36,757 nt of DNA from an uncultured Chlorobiaceae bacterium (lineage in GTDB: Bacteria > Bacteroidota > Chlorobiia > Chlorobiales > Chlorobiaceae). Shown one piece after another: positions 1 through 7,610 of the stretch. The translations under genes and the position numbers were made by a program. The notes beneath the pieces were generated by a model. It did no database searches, had not been told where the DNA came from, and worked only from the letters and a program-made list of their open reading frames with translations. Each line of letters begins with the position of its first letter. Position 1 is the stretch's first letter. Location: the NCBI GenBank assembly GCA_903822595.1, contig CAIJPS010000023.1, positions 1 to 36,757 on the forward strand, in the 5' to 3' direction.

Positions 1-81
1 ATTTTTCAGGATACCGAGCCAACACCACTTCAGACCCGTGCAATGGAACTGATTCGTTTGTACCCAGTAGATGGAAGTTGA
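1..81 (+). CDS. C-terminal end of an unidentified protein (partial, cut by window edge)
   Basis: Frame 1 is open from the first base to a TGA at 79-81 and encodes 26 residues ending in MELIRLYPVDGS. The stretch reads like a real protein tail, amphipathic with a basic/acidic mix, but I do not recognise the family. No start is in the window, so its length is unknown. It is convergent with the minus-strand genes that follow. It could equally be a chance open frame. Confidence 0.3.
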   Translation: MFQDTEPTPLQTRAMELIRLYPVDGS

Positions 82-321
82 TTTCCCTTCCTTTTGATTT
101 TATTGTAATGGTTTATCGTTTTTTTATACAGGGAACTTCGGCTTAATATCAATCACTTATACCGTTATTATATTTTGTTTCGGCGATTTATATTGGGTCA
201 GTATAACTACGCTGATGCCGACTTTTCAATAGAGTTCTGATGTTGGTATGATCTGATGCTGATCACACTTCATATTTTTGTATCTCACAACCCGACACAA
301 CAAGGCAACGATCTACTGCAA
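82..321. other. Stretch without a recognisable gene
   Basis: About 240 AT-rich bases lie between the plus-strand ORF tail and the stop codon of the DUF2442-like gene. I see no convincing ORF, no tRNA-like fold and no strong terminator hairpin with a T-run. It probably holds the 3' ends of two convergent transcripts. Confidence 0.5.
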
Positions 322-597
322 TCAGCATAACGTTTTTACCCGGCTGACAAGCGGAAACGCATCAGGGTTCCGAATTGATTCAATGGAAAGATCAATATCG
401 AGTAATGGCCAATACAAGTGTTCTTGGTGATGGAGTTCAACGTCACATATTTTGCAAACGGGAGCCTCTTTGAACCAGGGAAACTCAGTGTACGGCAAAA
501 AAAGCTCTTCTTCTCCAACAAGAATCCAAAAGCCATAAGGTGAGATATTTGTTACTTCAACGAGGGAAGTGCTGCATCCATGCATTGTGTATGTCAT
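322..597 (-). CDS. DUF2442-like small protein
   Basis: A 91-residue soluble protein that looks like the DUF2442 family: the segments PYGFWILVGEEE, LPYTEFPWF, the HLYWPLLDIDL block and an IESIRNPDAFPL tail follow the family pattern. The molecular function of DUF2442 is not established; members are often found beside DUF4160 proteins, and the pair is usually treated as toxin-antitoxin-like. The ATG at 597 is preceded by GGAG about 7 bases upstream, inside the 3' end of the neighbouring DUF4160 gene, and the two genes overlap by 41 bases, so they are almost certainly co-translated. The family call is by eye; the functional suggestion is inference from gene pairing. Confidence 0.75.
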   Translation of the reverse strand: MTYTMHGCSTSLVEVTNISPYGFWILVGEEELFLPYTEFPWFKEAPVCKICDVELHHQEHLYWPLLDIDLSIESIRNPDAFPLVSRVKTLC

Positions 598-796
598 TGT
601 GGTGCTCCATAATCAAGGAATAGGCTTCAGTTATTTCATGTTGAGAAAGGCCTGTGATTTTGGCCAATTCTATGTGAGGTGTCAGCCAGAATTGCGCCTC
701 ACCATGTTGGTTTTGCACATGGACGTGCATTCTTGGTTCTTCACGAGAGAAAAAATAAAACCTGAAACCGGCTGCACGAAAAATCGTAGGACTCAT
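557..796 (-). CDS. DUF4160-like small protein
   Basis: A 79-residue protein beginning MSPTIFRAAGFRFYFFSREE, typical of DUF4160 (MPTI...GYRFYFYSNE, then a H-V-H-V motif and an EAQFWL segment). I chose the internal ATG at 796 rather than the longer frame running to 937, because the family starts at this motif and the upstream part is not conserved-looking. It overlaps the next gene (DUF2442-like) by 41 bases. Together they form a small two-gene cassette of the toxin-antitoxin-like type; which partner would be toxic cannot be told from the sequence. The cassette is transcribed in the same direction as the cco operon just upstream. Confidence 0.75.
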   Translation of the reverse strand: MSPTIFRAAGFRFYFFSREEPRMHVHVQNQHGEAQFWLTPHIELAKITGLSQHEITEAYSLIMEHHNDIHNAWMQHFPR

Positions 797-841
797 CTTG
801 CTGTTTGTCCCCAAAATGTATGAGCTGACTCTCTTTGTGAT

Positions 842-870
842 ATAATACGCAAATTTCAAATCGTGTGAAA
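842..870 (-). promoter_or_regulatory. Candidate promoter of the DUF4160/DUF2442 pair
   Basis: On the minus strand a TATTAT -10-like box (847-842) lies about 46 bases upstream of the chosen ATG; the -35 region 17 bases further up (TTTCAC) is a poor match. Weak evidence only. Confidence 0.2.
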
Positions 871-899
871 CTGCCTCTCCTTGTTGTGCTACTTTCCCC

Positions 900-1577
900 T
901 CACAACCCCGACACCACAAACCACACTCCTGTCGCAATCATGATGAGGCTGGCCAGACGGTAAAACCATTTCCGTGTATTATTGCTGATGGTGTTAACCA
1001 CCTTTCCGACAAGAATCAGCGCTGGGGCGGTGCCGATGCCGAAGAGCATCATCATCAGGGCGCCTTGCAGCATTCCGGAAAAGGGGTGATGAGCCTCCAT
1101 GGCGGCTCGTGCGGCGGCGAGGAGGGCGGTATAGGTGAGGCCGCAGGGGAGAAAGCCGAGGACGATGCCCATCGGGTAGTATGCGCCGATGGAGCGGGGT
1201 GCCCTGAAGAGCGCCATGATTTTTTGCATGAGTGAGTTGCCGGGGGTGCAGCTCTTTTTTGGAGAGGGAAGTGGCAGCCATTCTGCTGTGGAGAGCCCCA
1301 TGAGGATGATGGAGAGCCCGGCAATGATCATGATGGCCCGCTGGAGCTGCTCGATGGAGGTGGCAAGGACAAGGAATGAGCCTGAGAGGCCGACCATCGC
1401 GCCGAGGATGGTGTAGGTGGTGACTCGTCCGAGGTTGTAGAGCAGGATGTGAAGTATCCCTTTTCTTGTTTCGCCCACCGAGAGTGCGCCGACCACCGGG
1501 CCGCACATGCTGATGCAGTGGCCGAATCCTCCGGCAAGTCCGGAGAGCAGCATGGCGAGAAGTGGAGCAAGGCTCAT
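900..1577 (-). CDS. TauE/SafE (UreH-like) family membrane protein of the cco cluster
   Basis: A 225-residue polytopic membrane protein with about six transmembrane segments in two halves. Near the N terminus it carries the GHCISMCGPVVG motif, characteristic of the sulfite-exporter/UreH-like family (COG2836 type), in which the C-x-x-x-C pair sits in the first helix. In the second half, GIVLGFLPCGLTY contains the matching conserved Cys. Such proteins are common at the end of cbb3 oxidase assembly clusters; a role in copper or thiol handling during oxidase assembly is proposed for several relatives, but the substrate here is unknown. The start overlaps the ccoS stop in an ATGA junction, so it is the last gene of the cco operon. 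Confidence 0.8.
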   Translation of the reverse strand: MSLAPLLAMLLSGLAGGFGHCISMCGPVVGALSVGETRKGILHILLYNLGRVTTYTILGAMVGLSGSFLVLATSIEQLQRAIMIIAGLSIILMGLSTAEWLPLPSPKKSCTPGNSLMQKIMALFRAPRSIGAYYPMGIVLGFLPCGLTYTALLAAARAAMEAHHPFSGMLQGALMMMLFGIGTAPALILVGKVVNTISNNTRKWFYRLASLIMIATGVWFVVSGL

Positions 1578-1765
1578 GGGCTTTTTTTCTTTGAGGGATG
1601 TGCTGGTTTCAAGGGTTTTGCCTGCTCATCATCGTCGTCAAGCATCCGGTATTTTGGTGCTTCGGGGTCGTCGAACTGGCCGCTTTTTACTGCCCAGATA
1701 AAGAGGAACCATGCGGCGATGCCGACAAAAAGACCGATGCCAATCAAAAAAAATGTGGTGTACAT
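1574..1765 (-). CDS. ccoS: cbb3 oxidase assembly protein CcoS
   Basis: A 63-residue protein with one N-terminal transmembrane segment (about residues 4-26) followed by the CcoS signature SGQFDDPEAPKYRMLDDDD: a GQFDD element and the R-M-L-D-D acidic tail. CcoS is required for cofactor insertion into the cbb3 oxidase, acting at the cytoplasmic membrane. It lies 33 bases downstream of ccoI and overlaps the TauE/SafE-like gene by 4 bases. The tail is Lys/Pro-rich. The ORF length is normal for the family. Confidence 0.9.
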   Translation of the reverse strand: MYTTFFLIGIGLFVGIAAWFLFIWAVKSGQFDDPEAPKYRMLDDDDEQAKPLKPAHPSKKKSP

Positions 1766-1798
1766 AGTGGTTACTCAGACAGTTTATTACTCGGGCTA

Positions 1799-4303
1799 TC
1801 ATTCATAATTGTCGTGAATGTTTCGAGAGTGAAATGATGCTCTTGAATTGCTGGACTCTCTTGCCAGATGTTTTTCATGGCGCCCCTGAAGTCGCAGGGA
1901 GTTGCTTACCACAACAAGGGAGCTGGTTACCATGAGCAGAGCGGAGATGATGGGGTGCAGCACCCCCGTCACGGCAAGTGGCAACGCTATAAAATTATAC
2001 GAAAAGGCCCAGACAAGGTTCTGGCGGATGATGGAAAAACATTTGGAGGAGCTTTCCATGAGGGTGTTGATGAGCCGGAGATTATCGTTAAGGATGGCGA
2101 CGCTGGCGCTCTCAAGGGCAATACCTGAAGCGTTGCCGAGGGTGATGCCGATGTCGGCTTCGGTCAGTGCGGGAGCGTCGTTGATGCCGTCGCCGACCAT
2201 CATGACGCACGCTCCCTTTGCTTTCAGGGCTCGGATCACCGCCGCTTTTTCGAGGGGGCCAAGCCCGGCCTGTACGTCAGTGATGCCGCATTTGGCGGCG
2301 ATGTAGTCGGCTACCCCCTGGTTGTCGCCGGTGAGGATTTTCAGCGAAAGCCCTTTTTTGCGGAGCCCTGCTATCAGGGGAAGGGCATCTTCGCGCAGGT
2401 CATCAATTAGCCCGATGATACCGGCAAGCTTGTTGCCGCAGGCGACCATCACGATGGTTTTTCCTTCAGCTTCAAGCGCTGAGGCAGAGCTTTCATGGAG
2501 AGGCTGGAGCTCAATTCCTTCCTCTTCCATGAAGGCTCTCGACCCTGCCCGCCAGAGGGTTCCCTCAATTATCCCTGAAACTCCTCTGCCCGGTATTGCG
2601 CGGAACTGCTCTGTCTTCAGGAGCTCTCCCTGCCATGCAGTTACAATGGCGTAAGCGGTGGGGTGCTCAGAGGAGGCTTCGAGCGATGCGAGATTCTGCA
2701 TGAACGATGGGGTGATGCCGCAGTCGTGCAGGTCGGTCATGGATGGTTTACCGGTGGTGAGGGTGCCGGTTTTGTCGAGCACTACTGTGGTGGTTTTTGA
2801 GACCGTCTCAAAAATATCCCCTCCTTTGACGAGAATGCCTCTTTTTCCGGCATCCGTCGTGCCGACGAGAATGGCCAGCGGGGTCGCCAGACCGAGTGCG
2901 CAGGGGCAGGCGATGACGAGCACGGAGACGGCGTTCATCAGGGCGGTTACCGTGCTGGCGGAGCTGAGTTTCCAGTAGAGAAAGGTGGCAAGGGCGAGGA
3001 TGATGGTTGCAGGCACAAAAAAACCGGCGGTTTTGTCGGCGATTCCCTGAATTGGTGCCTTGCGGGCCTGTGCATCTTCCACCGTGCGGATGATCTGCGC
3101 CAGCAGGGTGTCGCTCGCGTTGCCGGTGACCTTGATACGGAGTCGTCCGTTCATGGAAAAACTGCCTGCAAAAACGTCGCTGCCCGGCTCTTTCAGCACA
3201 GGATTCGACTCGCCGGTCAGCATTGCTTCATTCACTTCGGCTTGACCATCAAGCACCGTGCCGTCAAGCGGTATCCTGTCGCCGGGGATAACCTCTATCC
3301 GTCCCCCGATCTTAACGGCGGTAATGGGCACCATAATTGTCTCTCCGCTGTCGGAGATGAGCAGCGCCTCATGCGGCTGGAGTTCAGCAAGTTCAGCCAT
3401 GGCGTTTCCCGCCTTGAGGCGCGACCCGGCCTCCAGAAACCGGCCGAGAAGAATGAAGGTGATGATCATTGAGGCTGTGTCGAAAAACACTTCACCTCCG
3501 AGTATGATCATGGCAATGCTGTAGCAGTAGGCGGAGAGCGAGCCGAGTGCCACAAGGACATCCATGTTGAGCGTCAGCAGTCTGAGGGAGCGGAACGCAC
3601 TGGAGAGAAAGGGATAGCCCGAGTAAAAGAGTACCGGAGTGGCCAGCGCCCACGAAATAAGCTGGAAGGCGAGCCGGTAACGCTCCTCCATCCCTTCAAA
3701 AAAGCCGGCATAGAGCGCGGCGGTGAAGAGCATGAGCTGCATGGAAAAAAATCCGGCGGTGCCGAAGCGCAGGAGCAGCTCCTGTTTCTCCTGCGCAAAG
3801 AGTTCGGCGCTGCCGTTGTGACGGGAGGGGTGGGGCAGGTAGCCGATGGAGCAAATGGCATTCAGTATGGTGTCGAGAGCGATTTTTTTGGATGCCCAGG
3901 TAATGGTGGCTTTGTGGGTGGCATAGTTGACCCTGACCGATAGGAGCCCCTCCTGTTTCATCAGAAACTTTTCGATGAGCCAGATGCATGAGGCGCACCT
4001 GATGCCCGAGAGTAGCAGCTCAATGCGACTCTCGCTGCCGCTGATGGTTACGGTGTCGTGAAAAGCGGCGGCTTCGAGTTTTACCTGGGTGGCCGGAGGG
4101 CCCGGTTGCCAGTCGCATCGCTGGTTGTAAAAGGCATCCAGCGAGTTGCTGTGAACCAGCTCGTAGACTCCGAGACAGCCGTGGCAACAGAAGTGCCTTG
4201 TTGTACCGTCGATGAGGGCGGTAATGGCTGATGCTTTACTCGTCTCCTGGCTGCAATGGTCGCACAGCATCCTCCCGTGAGACGATGGCTCACTCCCTGA
4301 CAT
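1799..4303 (-). CDS. ccoI: Copper-transporting P1B-type ATPase CcoI/FixI
   Basis: This 834-residue protein pumps copper across the cytoplasmic membrane, supplying the CuB site of the cbb3 oxidase. An N-terminal metal-binding region has Cys pairs (C14/C17 and FCCHGC near 38-43) of the type seen before the HMA domain in FixI proteins. An HMA domain follows with GIRCASCIWLIE (C103, C106). The transmembrane ion-path motif CPCALGLATP, the phosphorylation motif DKTGTLT, TGES in the actuator domain, the HP motif of the N domain (SSEHPTA) and GDGINDAP are all present, so it should be active. It overlaps the preceding gene by 14 bases. The ATG at 4303 keeps the full N-terminal Cys region; an ATG 11 codons later is possible but has no better ribosome site. 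Confidence 0.93.
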   Translation of the reverse strand: MSGSEPSSHGRMLCDHCSQETSKASAITALIDGTTRHFCCHGCLGVYELVHSNSLDAFYNQRCDWQPGPPATQVKLEAAAFHDTVTISGSESRIELLLSGIRCASCIWLIEKFLMKQEGLLSVRVNYATHKATITWASKKIALDTILNAICSIGYLPHPSRHNGSAELFAQEKQELLLRFGTAGFFSMQLMLFTAALYAGFFEGMEERYRLAFQLISWALATPVLFYSGYPFLSSAFRSLRLLTLNMDVLVALGSLSAYCYSIAMIILGGEVFFDTASMIITFILLGRFLEAGSRLKAGNAMAELAELQPHEALLISDSGETIMVPITAVKIGGRIEVIPGDRIPLDGTVLDGQAEVNEAMLTGESNPVLKEPGSDVFAGSFSMNGRLRIKVTGNASDTLLAQIIRTVEDAQARKAPIQGIADKTAGFFVPATIILALATFLYWKLSSASTVTALMNAVSVLVIACPCALGLATPLAILVGTTDAGKRGILVKGGDIFETVSKTTTVVLDKTGTLTTGKPSMTDLHDCGITPSFMQNLASLEASSEHPTAYAIVTAWQGELLKTEQFRAIPGRGVSGIIEGTLWRAGSRAFMEEEGIELQPLHESSASALEAEGKTIVMVACGNKLAGIIGLIDDLREDALPLIAGLRKKGLSLKILTGDNQGVADYIAAKCGITDVQAGLGPLEKAAVIRALKAKGACVMMVGDGINDAPALTEADIGITLGNASGIALESASVAILNDNLRLINTLMESSSKCFSIIRQNLVWAFSYNFIALPLAVTGVLHPIISALLMVTSSLVVVSNSLRLQGRHEKHLARESSNSRASFHSRNIHDNYE

Positions 4304-4715
4304 TGAAGGTAAAGCCCGGATTTTTCAGCTCGTCGGAGAGAATGGTCACCTGCCAGAGCGTGCGGCCACTCATGCAGCGGACAATAATGCCTTTGCCCTC
4401 ATAGCGGCAACCGCTCTTTTTGACAAGGGTGACCTGATTTTTGCCCATCATCATTCCCGGCATTGAAAGGTCGAGGAGCAGCGTATCGGGCAGTTTGTCG
4501 CATGGTGATACCGTCATGCTGAATGTGAGCTCTTTCATTGCGCTGACCGGTTTCGGCTCAATGTTGAGCGTGACCGTGCGGTTGCCTGAAGTGATGGTGC
4601 AGGGGCCCTGGTGGATGTTACACTCGCTCCCTTTGCCGATGAGCGTTGCGGTGAGCATATTGCTGTGGGTCAGTAAAGATGCGAGAAGCGTCAGGGCAAT
4701 GCTCCAGCCCTTCAT
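4290..4715 (-). CDS. Exported Cys/Met-containing protein of the cco operon (FixH/YtkA-like fold possible)
   Basis: I do not recognise a named family with certainty. The 141-residue product begins MKGWSIALTLLASLL, a signal peptide or membrane anchor, followed by a small beta-rich domain with five cysteines (including C-x6-C early and C-x10-C near the end) and a LSMPGMMMGKNQV segment. That Met-rich loop resembles the M-P-x-M-x-M-G motif of FixH/YtkA-like extracytoplasmic domains and could bind copper(I). I chose the ATG at 4715, which overlaps the ccoH stop as ATGA, over the longer start at 4733. Placed between ccoH and ccoI, it is probably an accessory protein of cbb3 oxidase copper-centre assembly; this is inference from position and composition. 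Confidence 0.7.
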   Translation of the reverse strand: MKGWSIALTLLASLLTHSNMLTATLIGKGSECNIHQGPCTITSGNRTVTLNIEPKPVSAMKELTFSMTVSPCDKLPDTLLLDLSMPGMMMGKNQVTLVKKSGCRYEGKGIIVRCMSGRTLWQVTILSDELKNPGFTFNVRE

Positions 4716-5152
4716 TTGACGTCGAAAAACCATTTTTTGCTTATTATGAGTTGTTGTTGCTGCCGCAGGTCAACTCTCGCAAACCACACTCCCTTGAAGG
4801 GAATGGTTGGGGTTGCCTGATAGATTCCCGGAGAGAGTTGATGCATGGTTATGGTGGAGTCGTAACCGGTGGCCGACAGGTTGCCGATGAAGAGGGAGAG
4901 ATTACCATCCTGAAGCGGTTTGCCGTGCGATGTTGCCTTGATACGGATGACGTTGTATCCCTTTTTCAGCGAATCAGGTTTGCTCACACCGATACCGAGC
5001 CTCTCCTCATTGGCTTTTGCCTGAAAATAGCGTGTGCTGTTTTCATAATAGTTGTTGTCCACAAGGCCTTCTGCATCCCTGAATGCCACGTAGATGCCGC
5101 AGCCCATGGCAAAGAAAAAAAGCGGGTACATGATGTAGAAAAAGAGCTTCAT
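4712..5152 (-). CDS. ccoH: FixH family protein CcoH
   Basis: A 146-residue membrane-anchored protein with one N-terminal transmembrane helix (residues 3-24) and the FixH features: LVDNNYYENSTRYFQ after the helix, then a beta-rich periplasmic domain with LFIGNLSATGYDS, an LSPGIYQA turn and the KGVWFARVDL strand. CcoH binds cbb3 oxidase subunits during late assembly. Its ATG overlaps the ccoG stop by 4 bases and its stop overlaps the following gene's start by 4 bases. Length is near the family norm. Sequence conservation in FixH is low, so the call leans on the N-terminal motif and on operon position. Confidence 0.88.
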   Translation of the reverse strand: MKLFFYIMYPLFFFAMGCGIYVAFRDAEGLVDNNYYENSTRYFQAKANEERLGIGVSKPDSLKKGYNVIRIKATSHGKPLQDGNLSLFIGNLSATGYDSTITMHQLSPGIYQATPTIPFKGVWFARVDLRQQQQLIISKKWFFDVK

Positions 5153-6252
5153 AGAAAACCGGTTTCCCTGTTGATTGAAATGCCGTCACCGGAAATTCTG
5201 AGATGGAGATGCTCCATTTTGCCGTTCGATTTTACCAGAATACTTCCATGAATGGCTGAAAATGGCTGCAAACTGAGCGTGTGTTCGCCGATAAGGGTCA
5301 CTTTATCTGAAGAGGAGAGTTCAAGAGCCAGTTTTTTTCCACCGTTGTTATGGATGATGAAAGAGTAACGGTTCAGGCCCAATGGCAGCGGGGCACTGTC
5401 ACGGATAACAAGAAAATCAACCGCTGGTCGGCTCCAGATCAGCAGAACAAGAGTGATGGCTGCTGCGGCTGTTGCGCCACCGAACCAGAATGTTTTCGGG
5501 CGCAGCACCCGCCCTTTGTAGTTCGGGAAGGGAAGCATCCCTCTTTTTGCCGTCATACTCCGGCAGGCATCGATACATTCGGCGCAGGCAATGCAGGCGG
5601 AGCTCAACCCTTTTTTGATGTCGATGCCGACAGGGCAGACCTTGACGCATGCATCGCATCTCATGCAGGTCGCATCCCGTGAAACATCATACTCGATAAC
5701 AAGGGTATCCTTGTCGAAAAGGAGATTCTGCAGCATGGCGTAAGGGCAGATCGATATGCAGAACCCTCTTCCGAGAAAGGCCAGTTCAAGGTAGACCAAC
5801 AGCCATAGAACAAGAAAAAAAGCGGTGATTGTTGGTGCTGCAAACAGGGTACTCAGTGTTTCCAAAGGCGGGATGAAGTACCAGATCATAGTGACTGAAA
5901 CCATGGCAGAGAGAGGGATCAGGGTAAGTTTCTGCAAGGTTTTTCGGTGTTTTTTTCCGGCAACACCTGAGATGCTTTCACTCAGGTCAAGCAGGACGGT
6001 CTGGGGGCAGAACCACCCGCACCAGACCCTTCCGAAGATGATGGTGACAAAGCCGATGAAGAGCAGAAAAAAGAGGGTGGCCGCAAGAATAAGATAAAAT
6101 TCCCGCATCCATAGAACCGATCCAAAAAGATGGAGCTTGAGGGTAGGGATGTCGAACCGGAGTGCACTTTCACCGTTTATGGACAAAAACGGCAGGCCGG
6201 TTACAATGACGGCCTGCAGAATTTCAACGACTCTTCTCTGTTTTCTCCACAC
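5149..6252 (-). CDS. ccoG: cbb3 oxidase accessory ferredoxin-type protein CcoG
   Basis: A 367-residue membrane protein of the CcoG/RdxA/FixG family, thought to reduce copper for delivery to the oxidase. In order: transmembrane segments with the GRVWCGWFCPQTV motif (a paired Cys site), a loop with two ferredoxin-type cluster motifs (C-M-R-C-D-A-C-x3-CP, then C-I-A-C-A-E-C-x3-C), a further membrane helix, and a C-terminal immunoglobulin-like periplasmic domain (RYSFIIHNNGGKKLALEL). The start is a GTG at 6252 with GGAG 9 bases upstream; no ATG is available in this frame because the ccoP stop lies in frame 27 bases before it. The protein is somewhat short at the N terminus compared with proteobacterial CcoG. 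Confidence 0.92.
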   Translation of the reverse strand: MWRKQRRVVEILQAVIVTGLPFLSINGESALRFDIPTLKLHLFGSVLWMREFYLILAATLFFLLFIGFVTIIFGRVWCGWFCPQTVLLDLSESISGVAGKKHRKTLQKLTLIPLSAMVSVTMIWYFIPPLETLSTLFAAPTITAFFLVLWLLVYLELAFLGRGFCISICPYAMLQNLLFDKDTLVIEYDVSRDATCMRCDACVKVCPVGIDIKKGLSSACIACAECIDACRSMTAKRGMLPFPNYKGRVLRPKTFWFGGATAAAAITLVLLIWSRPAVDFLVIRDSAPLPLGLNRYSFIIHNNGGKKLALELSSSDKVTLIGEHTLSLQPFSAIHGSILVKSNGKMEHLHLRISGDGISINRETGFL

Positions 6253-6279
6253 AATGGCATACTCCGGAATTGGTGGAAA

Positions 6280-6741
6280 TTATTTTTTTCTAAGGGTTTC
6301 CAGAAAGGCGATTACCTTGCTGATTTTCTCTGCGCCAATCTGCGGAAGAAACGAGGGCATACCACCGGGGCGACCTTTGGTAATTGTTTCATAGAGATCC
6401 TTTTGGGTCGAGCCGTATTTGAGCTTGGGTGCTGTCAGATTGGGGCCGATTCCTCCGGTTGCATCAGCGTTGTGGCACGGGGCACAGGTGTTTGCAAAGA
6501 TTTCTTTACCCTCATGAATTGCCTCCTTGTCGTTGGAATACTCCTTCATGACAACAGCTTTCCCGGTTTTGGCCGCCGATGCCATCTCCTTGTCAAACTC
6601 TTTATAAAACGACCAGCCGGAAATGGCCGGTGTATAGGAGACGACATAGCCGATCAGAAAAATAATTCCCCCGAAAAAAAAGAGCAGCCACCCTTTGGGG
6701 ATTTTGTTATGGCCATCCTGGGGTTCTTCGGTTTCATACAT
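6280..6741 (-). CDS. ccoP: cbb3 oxidase subunit III, short monohaem CcoP
   Basis: This 153-residue subunit passes electrons from soluble cytochrome c to CcoO/CcoN. The N terminus has the FixP_N-type anchor (IPKGWLLFFFGGIIF and YVVSYTPAISGW), followed by a single cytochrome c domain with C86-A-P-C89-H90 and probable axial Met in RPGGMPSF (Met128). Typical CcoP is about 290-310 residues with two CxxCH sites, so half of the usual protein is absent. The ORF ends cleanly after the first-type domain (IAFLETLRKK), which argues for a genuine short form and not a truncation. AGGAG lies 7 bases before the ATG. It sits between ccoQ and ccoG. Confidence 0.92.
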   Translation of the reverse strand: MYETEEPQDGHNKIPKGWLLFFFGGIIFLIGYVVSYTPAISGWSFYKEFDKEMASAAKTGKAVVMKEYSNDKEAIHEGKEIFANTCAPCHNADATGGIGPNLTAPKLKYGSTQKDLYETITKGRPGGMPSFLPQIGAEKISKVIAFLETLRKK

Positions 6742-6771
6742 AGAACTCTCCTTTTAGCGGATTCTGTTGTT

Positions 6772-6915
6772 TCATTGCTCATCATCAAGCATTCTGCGCT
6801 TTGGCTCCTCAACCTTCTCTTTTCGCCCGGGATTGAAGTAATAAACTATTATGCCTCCCATAACGATGGCCAGAAGCAGGGTAAAGAAGAAGTATGCCAG
6901 ACCGGAAAAGGTCAT
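6772..6915 (-). CDS. ccoQ: cbb3 oxidase subunit CcoQ
   Basis: A 47-codon gene found by reading the gap between ccoO and ccoP. It encodes one transmembrane helix (FFFTLLLAIVMGGIIVYYF) followed by a short charged tail, NPGRKEKVEEPKRRMLDDEQ, which is the CcoQ/FixQ layout. The ATG at 6915 overlaps the ccoO stop as ATGA, and GGAGG lies about 8 bases upstream inside ccoO, so translation is well supported. CcoQ stabilises the association of CcoP with the core. The R-R-M-L-D-D ending resembles that of CcoS in the same operon. Confidence 0.88.
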   Translation of the reverse strand: MTFSGLAYFFFTLLLAIVMGGIIVYYFNPGRKEKVEEPKRRMLDDEQ

Positions 6916-7583
6916 TTTTGGGCCTCCATTTGTTTGACATCCCGTCCCAGTTTCTGCAGGTATGCAATCAGCGCATCCATCTCGGTGAGCTCCTTGCGCA
7001 GTTCCGGTGGTGTTACCTTGTCACGGCTCACTTTTGAGGGATAGGTTTCAGAGGTAACTGTTGCCTGGTATTTGCCAATTTGTTGCTCGACATCGCTTTC
7101 CGAATAGCCATAGCCAAGCGTAGATGTCTTTTTGTAAGAGTAGCTGGTGTCAAGCTTGTTCTTTGCAAGCCAGGCATAAGGCGGCATGTTGGATTTCTCA
7201 AACATCCCTTGCGGGCTCATCAAATGAGTGTAGTGCCAGGAGTCGGGATACTTTCCTCCTACTCTGTTCAAATCCGGACCGGTGCGACGGGACCCCCAGA
7301 GGAAGGGCCTGTCGTAGGCAAACTCTTCCGGTTTTGAGTATTCGCCATACCGAAGCACTTCGGTTCTCAGTGGTCGTACGGTCTGGGTATGGCAATTGTT
7401 GCACCCCTCACGCATGTAAATATCGCGTCCCTCCTGTTCCACCGCTGTATAGGGCTTTATGTATGCGCTGACCGGTTGTGTCGAAGGCATGAAAAGAGGA
7501 ATAAAGACGGTTGCCGTGGTGCCGATCAGGATGACAGCGGCTGAAAGAACAGCAAAAACAACCGGTTTTGAAGTGATCCCCAT
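6912..7583 (-). CDS. ccoO: cbb3 oxidase subunit II CcoO
   Basis: A 223-residue membrane-anchored monohaem cytochrome c. The N-terminal anchor is at residues 8-30. The haem motif is C61-N-N-C64-H65, embedded in the family sequence REGCNNCHTQTVRPLRTEVLRYG, followed by RRTGPDLNRVGGKYPDSWHYTHL and NMPPYAWL, which supplies the axial Met (about M133). These are the core CcoO signatures, all intact. It follows ccoN after 27 bases with AGGAGC before the ATG, and overlaps ccoQ by 4 bases. It receives electrons from CcoP and hands them to the haem b of CcoN. Confidence 0.96.
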   Translation of the reverse strand: MGITSKPVVFAVLSAAVILIGTTATVFIPLFMPSTQPVSAYIKPYTAVEQEGRDIYMREGCNNCHTQTVRPLRTEVLRYGEYSKPEEFAYDRPFLWGSRRTGPDLNRVGGKYPDSWHYTHLMSPQGMFEKSNMPPYAWLAKNKLDTSYSYKKTSTLGYGYSESDVEQQIGKYQATVTSETYPSKVSRDKVTPPELRKELTEMDALIAYLQKLGRDVKQMEAQK

Positions 7584-7610
7584 GATTGCAGCTCCTGTTT
7601 GTTATGTCGA

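Noticed and set aside
994-1506. Long minus-strand frame (170 codons) inside the TauE/SafE-like gene
   Set aside because: It lies in another frame of a clear membrane protein, is rich in Arg/His/Pro as expected of a shadow frame, and matches no family.
5982-6173. Frames overlapping ccoG and similar regions on both strands as separate small genes
   Set aside because: The underlying gene is unambiguous by motif and length, and these frames have no ribosome sites or family features.
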